Origin: Azorinus chamasolen
Taxonomy: Eukaryota; Mollusca; Bivalvia; Cardiida; Solecurtidae
DNA: 64,000 nt
Assembly (NCBI GenBank): GCA_963576725.1
Contig: OY755240.1
Span: 32,554,620 to 32,618,619, forward strand
Reading direction: 5' to 3'
Part shown: positions 23,601-35,600 of the stretch, one piece after another
Layout: each line of letters opens with the position of its first letter
Position numbering within the stretch: the stretch's first letter is position 1
Position numbers and translations under genes: made by a program
Notes under the pieces: generated by a model
The model's input: the letters and a program-made list of their open reading frames with translations, nothing else
What the model was told of the DNA's origin: nothing
The model's database searches: none

Positions 23601-26600
23601 CTCGGATGAGTTTGAATGTGGGTCACGTGGGTCATAAACTAGGTCACTGGCCAAACAGCAGAAAAACCTGTGAGCAATCTTGTGTCACATTTTTTTCCCA
23701 ATCTTCATGAAACTTAGCCAGAGTGATTGTCTTGATAAAATCTAGGATTAGTTTAAGAGTGGATCATGTGGCGTCAAAAACTAGATCAAATAGAAGAAAA
23801 ACCTTGTGAACCTTTGATTTGCGATCAAGGTAGCTGAGCGGGGTTATCACCTTTAGTGATAGTTCTAGTTTGTGTTTATTTTATTTTTTCTCACATTATA
23901 TCATGTAAATGAAAATGGTTTCTTTTGCTTTTGAAGACAAAAAGTGGTTCACCTTCTGCTGAGGCATCTTGTGAAATGTTACCATGTGGCAGGCTGTGAC
24001 ACGTGGTATGAAAACAACCAAAATATCGTGCCTCCTGCGCATTCTATTGTGTACGATGTACTGGGGAGTATTAATATATACTGTGTCATCTCACTCTAAT
24101 TTATTCTTGCATAAAGGTCAACGTCAGGTGAATTTTGCTGAACTATACTTGGATGCTCTTTACATGAAACATTGCAATTTGTTCCATGCACAGAAGAACT
24201 TCTGGGGTCTGCCTCCACCTGTAATTAGCTGGATGTCGTGATATGACATGATACAATTTAACTGTTAAAACAACGTAAAACTCAATAAAAACCAAACCAA
24301 TTATTTTGAAAAATATTGAGGAATCATTATTTCTGTAATATCGCAAACTAACCATCTGAGGGGAGCTTCTTGCATTTTGTACAGAGGTGGTTGCTTTCTG
24401 TCTGCAGTAATCTACCACCTGTGTTGAAAAACCTTCTTGTATCACACTTTCTTTCTTTTATTCTAACACTTCTCCCAGAAGGTGACACATGTGTACTTTT
24501 GAACACTCTTGTTATTAGATGGTTAACCCTTTACCTCATAGGCTATTTTTAGATCCAACCTCTTTGAATAAATCTACCGAAAAGGAGCATTAGCTAGAGA
24601 AAAGGAAAATTTTAGAATTGTGTAGTTTGAAACCACTGTGATAAATAGAGCATTTGCTCCTATAGGTTTCACAAAGTGACTTTTACAGAGTCGTCAAAAG
24701 TCGTCAATATGAGGGAATGTGTTAATATATAAAGATTAAAAGATTTAGTTGTTATATTCAGGGAAAGATTAAGTTAACTTTTATTCATTGAAGGACTTAG
24801 TTGTTTTATCCCCTCCCCTTTTCCTCATGTATTTCTTTATTGAATTGTTATTATGTCCTCCAAACAAAGTCAGGCAACATGTTGTATTTACTCCATTTCT
24901 TATACCCCACACAACAAAGCTGCATGGGGTATATAGTTTATTATTCGTCCGTTCGTGTATCCAAGTACATTGTTGCTTATCTAGCACTTTCATTTCTTGA
25001 CCAATTTATCTCATATTTGCTTAAGAATTGTCATAAATAAAAAAGCTTGGATGATTTCGATTTTCAGTAATTGCACTGTCTGTCCAGTCTACAAGTCCCG
25101 CATCGTTTCTGCTCTATTACTCCTACATACATGAGTGGGTTTCAAAATAACTTGGTACAAATGTTCACCTACTTATGACGATATGTCGCAAAAAGAGAAC
25201 CAGGTTCCTATCTCAAAGGTTCAGGTCACAATCGGGGATCAAAGGTAAAAATGGGAACATTTTGTCGTGTCTGCGCAGTAACTCCTACATTCATAAGTCA
25301 ATTAAAAAATAATCTGGTTCAAATGTTCACCCTGGAGACAACGAGTGGCGTAAAAGAACCAGGTTCCTATCCCAAAGGTCAAGGTCACAGTTAAAAAATG
25401 GGGACATTTTGTTGTGTCAGTTCTGTAATTCCTACATACATGTGTGAATTTCAAAGTAACCCGGTATAAATGTTCACCACATTGAGACGATGTGTCACGA
25501 AAAAGAACTACAATGTATGATCCTATCACAAAGGTCAAGGTCACAATCGAGGGTCAAATTTAAAAAATGGGGACATTTTGTGTGTCCGCTCTGTAACTCC
25601 TACATACATTAGTGGATTTCAAAATAACCTGGTACAAATGTTCACCACCTAGGCTTCTACAAAATGCGATATGGTCCAGGCGTACACATGACCCAGGCCT
25701 TAGTGTAGGTAATATTCGTTGGGGGCATTTGTCACGTGACTGTGACAGCTCTTGTTTTTGTTTTTTATGCCCCCATAGACGATAGTCGGGGGCATATTGT
25801 TTTTGCCCTGTCTGTCTGTCTGTCTGTTTGTCTGTTTGTCTGTTTGTCTGTTTGTTTGTCAGCAACTTTAACATTGGTCATAACTTTTGAGCCAGTATAG
25901 ATAGAGACTTGATATTTGGCATACATATGTATCTCATGAAGCCGCACATTTTTAGGGGTGACGTGTCAAGGTCAAGGTCATCCTTCAAGGTCAGAGGTCA
26001 AATATATGGGTCAAATCGCCGACTTTAACATTGGCCATAACTTTTGGACCAGTAGAGATAGAGACTTGATATTTGGCATGCTTGTGTATCTCATGAGGCT
26101 GCACATTTTGAGGGGTGACATGTCAAGGTCAAGGTCAGAGGTCAAGGTCAGAGGTCAAATATATGAGGGGGCATAGTGTTTCACAAACACATCTTGTTTT
26201 AAAAAAGGCCATGGTAACCCAATGGAGGCCTCTAATTGGTCAAATGGATAATGTTTGATTTTGTTGAAAATTGGTGTGTATGGCCATTGGGTACCCCAAA
26301 CTTAATTGTGGTGTTTTGAATAAGTTGGTTGTTCATGGTAATCATGGAGTGATGACCTCTGACATCCAGTTATGGAACTCGTTACAAATAGAACTAGTTT
26401 AGTTTCATTGATCGTAAGTCCCCCACCCAATTTATCATTGTTGGAGGTGTTTATTGGGTAATAATAAATATACGGTATTGCTGTTTCAGTACCAAGTTGC
26501 ACAGCTGTATTCAGTAGCAGAGGCAAGCAAAGAGAATACAGGCGGGGGCGAGGGTATAGAGGTGCTGGTAAATGAACCCTTTGACCTTGATGATGAAAAC

Positions 26601-29600
26601 TGCCCTGCTGATCGAAGGCCAGAACTTCCCCTCAAGGCATTTGGAAAAGTGTACACAAAAGGGCAATACACAAAAAAGATATACCACTTACAAAGGTAAG
26701 AGATCTAGACAGGTTAAGGTGACATTATCTGATGAAAGTCTAGATTGTTGATTGTATGATATCCAATGTCATTCATAAAAAATACACTAGAGCACTGCAA
26801 GTCTGTGTCACCAATTTATTCCATGGAAGAATTAATGACATCATGAATATTGATTGGATTAATTTAAATAATGACACAAGAACACAGATAATTTTGGCCA
26901 CGGCGGACACTGTTGAATCAGGTCTATATTATTCCATAAGAAAACAGAGAAATCTTGGATCAGATGACTCCTAGAACAGACACCTGACATGGGTTTATTC
27001 TGTTTGCAGAGATGTTTAAAAAGTATCTTTGGAGTAAAAGATTAACCCATTCCCACACTTTTTCATGCCTTTGCAAACAGAGTAGACATTGATCAGGCAG
27101 CTCCTGTATGTCGTGTCTGATCAGGGTTTGCTTTGTTCACTTATTTAATTATAATAGATGTGACTCTAGTCTACAGTTTATACAATACCAAAACCATGTG
27201 TACATTTACCATTACAGTAAACCCCTGCTAATGCGACCACTTAATGAACAAACATGGCTGTCTTCATAAGCAGGTGGTTGCTTAATGCAGGACGAAAGTT
27301 ATGCAGAAAGCTCCTAAGAGCTTTCTGCATAACTTTCGTCCAGCATTAAGCTACCACCTGCCTTTGCCACTGTGAATTATGCCCCTTTTTGGTGGTCGCA
27401 TTAGAGGGGTTTTACTATATAAAAATTCAGCTTATCAATATTCGTGATGTCCTTTTGTCAGACATGAATATTCGACAGGGAAAGGGTTGAAGTTAATCTG
27501 CCGAAATTTCATATAAATCGATCAACATGTTGTACATATCCATGTAATTAGAATAATGCTCCCAGTTCATTTATAGTATAGATATATTCAAAGAAATACT
27601 CGTGAGATCTATATACTGCTGAATACTTAGAAAAACAGTTACACTGACTTTTTAAGAGACGAAAAACTTTGTTGATTTTTATGGAAATCTACAGACATAT
27701 TGGACCAAACTCCAGTTGACTCTGAATCTATTTCAGAACAAGACCATGAAAATTAATTAGATGTTTACAACAATGGATGGCAACGTAATTATTCTTTTGA
27801 CTAACAGATTCTGTTGAGCGGCTGACATATTTCTGTAGTGATCAAATTTTTTCATTTTTTCGATACAAACGGGTCTTTCTTTGCCATACTCTTTAGCTGT
27901 AACTTAGTTACAAATTCCGAAAGGAGTTGACCCCCCCCCCCCCCCCCCCCCCCGAGAGCAAAAATTGCAACACAAAAAGAGAAAATTGCAGACTCGGTTT
28001 TATTGAGTCTGTTCATGAACAGTAATTGAAAGTGCAACCCTGCTCACGCCCCCTAGCACCGGCTTAAGCGGTATTCAATTTTCAAAACAAGACGTACTGA
28101 AATTCATGATCTCGAAGGATTTCGATTTTGAAGTCATTTTGTTTTGCAACATTTGGTAAAAAAAAATGAAAAGGATACATCTGAAAGCGAAACTATTTGC
28201 TCAAGATTTGGCGTATGTGGTCCAGTTATATTACTTTTTTTTCAAATCCCTGTTTGGACATTTGAAATTTCAAGTGAGGAAGAGTTCCAGTTGGCTTGCT
28301 GTAGGCCAGTAGATCAACCCACACATTTTTGTATCACCTGCCGAGAGGCAGTGTGTCACTTAGGGATCACTTTTCCGTCGTCTGTCTGTCTGTCCTTCTG
28401 TCTGTCCATCACACTTTCTATTTTTGGCTGTCATTTCTAAACTAATCATTATAGAGCTTTCAAATTTCACACATGGAACAAGCATGATGAGAGGAAGTGT
28501 CATGCACAAAGGCCACAACTCCAGCATCACTATGTTTTGAGTTATTTTCCTTTTTCATATTAACAATAAGTTTTTGTGTTAGCTGCGAGCAGGTGACACA
28601 CATGTTCCTCCGAACACTTTTGTTTTGTGCATGAAGCACTGTAATTACGAAGTTGAGAGGGGGTATAACGGTATATAGGAGCCAGTGTATTGGTCGGTCG
28701 GTCTCTCTGTCTGTCTGTGGCGTGTTTGTCCGTGGTCGGTCTTTCCATGGCATGTCTGTCCGTGGCAGATTTGCGATCAAGGCAGCTGATCGGGGGGTAT
28801 TCTATCACCTTTAATGATAGTTTGTTCTGTGCTTGGAAAAACTCTGGGGTCTTCCTCCACCTGCAATATGACTGAACTAATATTTAAAGTGACATAAAAC
28901 CCCGAGTAAAACAAACAACAAAACATTCGGTAGGAGCTTTGGGAATCTGTGGACTTTGTTCATTGGCTTTTTCTATCTGTTGAATGAATCTTTGGGCACT
29001 TCATGTTCATAGAGAAATTTTGATCTGCACAGAAATAATGTTTTTTTACAGGTTGTTGGTTTGGGGATAGGAGTTTATTTTCACAGTGAGACTTGTTAGA
29101 GGTCTGTTTATCATATTGCAATGTGGATGTTTTTATACCCCCCACAACGAAGTTTGGGGGGGGGGGGGTTATACTGGAATCAGGTTGTCCGTCCGTCCAT
29201 CCGCACTCACCAAAGGGTAGTTGTGTGACTTTTTCTAACTAGTCGCACAAGTAAAATCATTAACCTGGCCATCTCTTGTGACATTAACCTGGCCATTTCT
29301 TGTGACATTAACCTGCCCAGTTGTGGGACATAGGGTTAGGGTTAGCTTCCAGATCATTCTTTTCCAAAGTTAGAGCCAAAAATAGTTTTTCTTGTGGGAC
29401 TAGTCCCACAAGAAAAGATCAAAGGAAAAAGTCACACAACTACCCATTTGTTAGTATGTCCGTCTGTCCGTCCGTGGACACAATTTTGTCCGGCCTTCTT
29501 CTACAGTTTTGCTTCAATTTTGTTGAAAGTTCATGTATAGCCATATGACCATATAAACCTGTGCACCGCATATTTCCATTATGATCGGACCACTACTTCA

Positions 29601-32600
29601 GGAGTTATCTCCCCTTTTTAGTCCCCTATCAATGTTTTCCGTTTTCTGGACTTTTTATGGAAGTGACTCAAGATATCAACTCTTTATTTAGTACAAAGCT
29701 AAATCTTTTTTTGGAAGTGGTTGCAGATATTAACTTTATATTTGGCATAAAGCTAACTCTAGATGAATTACAGCTTAATTCCCAATCTCAGTCTGGTTGA
29801 ATAATTTTTGACAGAGTTATGGCCCTTAAACTTTAATTTTTTGTCAAATTTTCAATTTTCTGGTCTTTCTTTGGAAGTGGTTAGAGATATTAACTTCATA
29901 TTTGACATAGAGCTAAATCTAGATGAGGTACAGCTTAAGTTCAAATATGGGTCTGGTTGAATAATTTTTGTCAGAGTTATTGTCCTTGAACTTAATGTTT
30001 TTCTGAAAAGGTACGTAGCTTTAGAACTTTGGATTTGACAAAAACCTCATGAAAGGGTCTTGTTTCTCTGAATTATTCTTCATTTTTATTACATAAATTA
30101 GGTTGGGGCATGTATTGTTTTTAAATCTCTTCATGTTTCTGTATGTACATATGTTCAGATTGATGATAGGTGTTCTGACAAGCAGACAGGTGGGGGGTAT
30201 TCATTAGCCTTTGGCTTACAGTTCTAGTTCAACATGAAATATTACATCAATAAAATGAATAGGTATGAGAGGTCATTGACTGAAAACACTAAGTCAAGGT
30301 TTCCAGGGCTGGAGAGCTGTCTTAAATAGGGACAAGTTTCTTTGTGTTCAGGTTGAAATTTTGAACCTGATTTTTATCTGCCTGCTAAGTTCTATGTATT
30401 TGAATTTCTCCCTATGTTCAGAAACTTTTTCTCCCAAATCACCCTGATGTTTGTATATATATATATCTTGTCTTTTGTTTAACAGTAAAGTGCCAGGCTT
30501 TATCAGAGCCATTGCACCAAAAGGATCATTAGAAATATATGAAGAGGCCTGGAATGCCTACCCATACTGCAGAACCATAGTAACAGTAAGTAGACCAGTA
30601 GTCTTCACTGGACTTTACCCTTTTTACCCATTACTTCATAGGCTATTTTAGATCCAATCTCTGTAAATAAATCTACCTAAAAGGAGCATTAAATAGAGAA
30701 AAGGAACATTTTAGAATTTTGTAGTTAGAAACCATTGTGATAAATAGAGCATAAATTTTGTTCCTATAGGAGCAAATGCTCTATTTATCACAATGGTTTC
30801 AATGAGTGACTTTTGCAAAGGCATCAATATGAGGGAATGGGTTAACCCATATCATAAGGAAACAGAGCAGACCCTGATCAGGCGGCTCCAACAGGAGCCA
30901 TCTTAGTGATATGATCTGGGTCTACTCTGTTTACAAAGATGTAGAAAGGCATATTTATGGAGTAAAGGGTTAACCCTTTCCCTGTTCTATGTTTATTCCG
31001 GACAATAACTCCTATATGGCTCATGCCATTGGATTGAAACTTCATATATGGAAAGAGCATAATGAGAGAAAGTGTCATGCACAAGGTCCATAACTTTGGC
31101 TTCACTAATATAGGAGTTATTGCCCCTTGTAAAAAATTTCACACTTTTTTGTCCAGACGATAACTCCTATATGGCTCATGCCATTGGATTGAAACTTCAT
31201 ATATGGAAAGAGCATAATGAGAGGAAGTGTCATGCACAAGGTCCATAACTTTGGCTTCACTAATATAGGTGTTATTGCCCCTTGTAAAAACATTCACACT
31301 TTTTTGTCCGGACGATATAATATACTAATATAGGAGTTATTGCCCTTTGTAAAAAAATCACAATTGTTTATCATGAGGATAACTCCTATATGGCACATGC
31401 CATTGGAGTGAAACTTCATACATGGAAAGATCATGATAAGAGAAAGTGTCATGCATAAGAACCTTAACTCGGGTTATTGCCCCGTGTACATTTGTTTAAC
31501 GCTTTCTTGTCCGGACGATAACTCCTACATAGCTCTTGCCATCGTATTGAAACTTCATACATGGAAAGAGCATGATGGGAGAAAGTGTCATGAACAAGAG
31601 CCATAACTCTGGCTTCAATACTTTTGGAGTTATTGCCCTTTGTTACATTTTTATTTATGGAAAGGGCATGATGAAAGTAAGTGTCATGCACAAGGGCCAT
31701 AACTCTGGTATCAATATTTTTGGAGTTATTAGCAGTTATCATTTTCTTCTTGAAAAATGTGGTGTGGAAAGTGCATACTGAGGGGAAGTATCATTCATCA
31801 AGTCCATAACATTTTTAGTGATTTCCCTTTACATATTGTTTTTATTAGAGGGGAGACTGTAGGTGGCGGTGGTCTAGTGGTAATGCGCTTGACTATCAGT
31901 CCGGAGGTCCGGGGTTCAAATCCCGGTCCCACCCGGAAATTTCAGAGACGCTTTTCCGTGTCTCCCACCCGCACATACTCTCCACCCAGGGGTTAAAATG
32001 GGTACCTGTGAGGGTCACTCGCCGGTACTGCGGCTGCATGATTGCGCCATATGTTAGCAGTGCTCAATATTGTAGGCCAATGACTCAATGACCAGGGGAG
32101 TAAATGTACAGTCGGCTGAGCGGTCACTCGGACTGAAAGTAGACTATAACTAGGTACTTTTTTTTTTACATCCGTTTTTGTGACAAAAACCTCTAGTTCT
32201 GCCTTATTTATGCCATTGCAAAAATTGAGTCGATCCAGACCAGACATCTCCTGTTTGATAACAATCTGCTCTGATTGCTTTCAAATATGTCCCAGGACAG
32301 TATCTCTGCTGTCACTACAATGACTTTTCTGAGTTTATATATATTTACTACAATAATGAATATTCATCATGTAAATCGTTAAAAATGAATGCATTTCAGA
32401 ATCCCGGATACATGAAGGATGCATTTTATATCAAGATCGAGACTATGCACCATCCGGATAATGGCAAAGTAGAAAATGTGAGTACATGCCTTAATGACTG
32501 CTGATTTTTACACTACTCCTCTCGTCTGCTGCAATAGATGAAAATATATGTCTCAACTGAAGATGAGCATATAAAAATAAGGGTCATTAACTCATTCCCT

Positions 32601-35600
32601 CATAGGCTATTTTAAGACACAACCTGTTTTAACAGAGGTGAGAATTTTCTGCGGATCTGCGGAATTCCGCGGATTTCGTTTCACTCAGGGCCATTTTTGA
32701 GATCGATGTAAATCCGATGAGAAATTTGGAGGAGGGGGGTAGGTATGGCGATTCGTTCAGGAAATTATTATTCGCCGATGTATTCTTTCACTATTCCAAG
32801 TAAATCCGCATTAATAACGTATATCACATTACCAGCGAGATTTCAGTTCAGCTAATCGAATAACGAGACTCTTGTCCAACAACCAATCAAAACGCTCGTA
32901 TTATGCAGTGTTCATTCAACATTTCCAATATGGCATCAGTGATGTGAAATTCTGTATCTGTACTATCAATTCATCTGAATTTAAGACAAAAATGAGAAGC
33001 ATAGGCAGAGATAACGATAACAGTGTGAAAAATAAGTTCTACCCAAGATGACTAGAGAAAGAAATTACGTTGACATTTGGTAAAGAAACTAGAAAAGTGA
33101 TAAATGGCGACGATTTCGTGAAACTGAAAGTAAACCTTCTCGGACGAGGGGTCCTTGTGTAATACTGTAAACATCGTTCCAAACAAATGAATTACGGAAA
33201 ACGCGAATGCGTATCATTCAAGAACCATCTGAAAAACATTAAACGTGTCCAGTTATTGAAACAGCGGATTTCCAGTCACAGGTAAAAACCTGTAACGTCA
33301 AGTATTCACCAGAAAGTTGTCTGTCAATAAATTAGCTATTCATAGGCAATGTTAAAGGAACTGTTCAAGATGTATCGATTGTTATAATAAATTAGAAGAT
33401 GGTTTATTGACATAAAAAAGTAATGAGAATCAGAGTTTGAATATGAAATTTGACTAGAAATTGTGACTAATGTGTATAAAAAGGTGAACTTTGTCTAGAT
33501 AGTTAACTAATGTTAACTGTTGCAATACCATTCCAACTTTAAATCAAAGTGTGTATATCTATCTGTGATCAGTGATCACCAAGTTCCATTTAATTTCATT
33601 GTTAAAACATGTGAGTTTTAATCGCTTGTGTTGACATGAAAAAATTAATTTGGCAATGTTGAATGGATCCAATAATAAACTGAATGTAAATTGTATGGAC
33701 ATGTTCTACAACAGGTTTGTTTGAAATACAGCTCATGTATGACATACAACTCGAGTATAATTGTAAAAAACACATGAATGACAGACCCAAGTGAAAATGC
33801 AGGAGAAGGCTCCTGAAGTGCTCAGGAAAGCTATATTTCATTTTGCGTCGGGGGCTTCGCCTCCCTGAACCCCCCACATGAGCGCTATCCCGCAAGGGGC
33901 CTAGGCGGCCCCCTTGACCCCGCCAATTTTTCCTCTTTTTTCACAAACAGCCATTCTCACCCCTGTTTTAATAAATCTACTGAAAATGAGCATTTACAAG
34001 AATAAAGCAAAGTTTTAGAACTACACTGTAGTTTTGAAACCATTGTGATAAACAGAGCATTTGCTTTTTAGCTCACCAGAGCACAAAGTGCTCAGGGTGA
34101 GCTTTTGTGATTGCCTGATGTCCGTCGTCCGTCGGCGTCCATCGTCCGTCGTGCATCGTGCGGTGTGCGTCGTCAGTCGTCAACAATTTGAACCTTTAAA
34201 AATCTTCTCCTCTGAATCTACAGGGTTCTCAGCTTTCATCTTTGGCACATAGCATCATCTGTTGGTCCTCTACAAAAGTTATATAAATTATACCCCTGGG
34301 GTCAAAATTGGCCCTGCCCCAGGGGTTTTCAGTTTTCAATAGAAACATATAGTGAAAACTTTGAACATCATCTCCTCTAAAACTAGAAGGTCCTCAGCTT
34401 TCATATTTGGCACATAGCTTTAACTTCAGGGCTTCTACAAAAGTTATATAAATTATGCCCCTAGGATAAAATTTGGTCCCACCCCAGGGATTAACAGTTT
34501 TTTGTAGCTGACTACATAAACAGCCCATGGGATCACTAGTTATGCATAGTAAAAACTTTGAAAATATTCTTGTCAGAAACTACATGTCCCAGAGCTTAGA
34601 TATTTGGTGTATAGATTTACTTAGCATAACTTTATGGGTTTTATAAGTATCATAGTTCTTGGGTTAAAATTGGCCCTGCCCTGTGTGTACAGACTTCTTC
34701 ACATCATAAACGACAGTCTAAAGGTTTCTCCTTAATATATCAGCCTGCAGAGCTGAGACCAGTCAGTGTGAGTTCTTATATAATCACCCTTAGCCTGATC
34801 AGTAGAGTAGAAATTGTGTTTAGATAAATAAAACACACTCATTTAAGATTGAGAAAACTGTGGATAGTTCTCAATATGCAGAACACTCTTAAAGCTTTTT
34901 TTCATACCTATGCCCTACATTAAGCTACCAGATATCAATATAGAGCATATCTGTTGTGAATTTCAGCTTAACTCTTTGCATACTGGGTAATTTTGTCATC
35001 TGCTAAATAGTTGTCTGCAGCATATTCATAAGTTATCCGTACTACACAATTTCTTTCTAAGTTTTTCAGAAGTTCAGTCTCATTGACAAACAGTTTGGAT
35101 AACAGATCAGGCCCCACATTATATTGGCCCTGATCTGGATCCAAACTGTTTGCATAGGTCATTAGTGGTGGGAGAATCCCACTACACACTTTCTTTTTAA
35201 GTTTTCCAGAAGTTCAGTCTCATTTACAAACAATTTGGATGTCAGATCAGGCCCCACATTATGTGGGCCCTGATCTGGATCCAAACTGTTTGCATAGGTC
35301 ATTAGTGGTGGGAGAATCCGCCTCTAGCATCCAAAGAATTAATACAAGTTCCAGTGGTCTATGCTCTATCCATTCTTTCACTACATTCTTTCAGCATCAT
35401 GTTCAGGTCCTCTACAAAAGTTATATAAATTGTGTCCCTGGGGTCAAAATTGGCACCGCCCCTGGGGTGTTAAGTTTTCAATAGAAACATATGTGTAAAC
35501 TTTGAAAATCTTCTCCTCTGATTGTCTGGTGAGCGATGTCAGGGCCATTCTGGCCCTCTTGTATGGAGCAAATGCTCCATTTATCTCAATGTTTTCCAAA

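Larger units (their letters stand above)
22532..24300 (+). mobile_element. SINE-core copy split by a DNA transposon
   Basis: The core ATGTGAGGAAGCCTTCCAGC, TGGCTTGTGGTAGGT, then GGTTCTA runs at 22540-22587. It resumes after the insertion at 24148 with CTTGGATGC and GGGGTCTGCCTCCACCTGTA, ending near 24300 with GTAAAACTCAATAAAAACC. The tRNA-derived head is missing. The same core is complete at 56505-56869. Confidence 0.65.

Noticed and set aside
23984..24445. Overlapping open frames of 85 and 100 residues
   Set aside because: They translate the SINE core and transposon terminus in opposite directions; no similarity to a protein is recognised.
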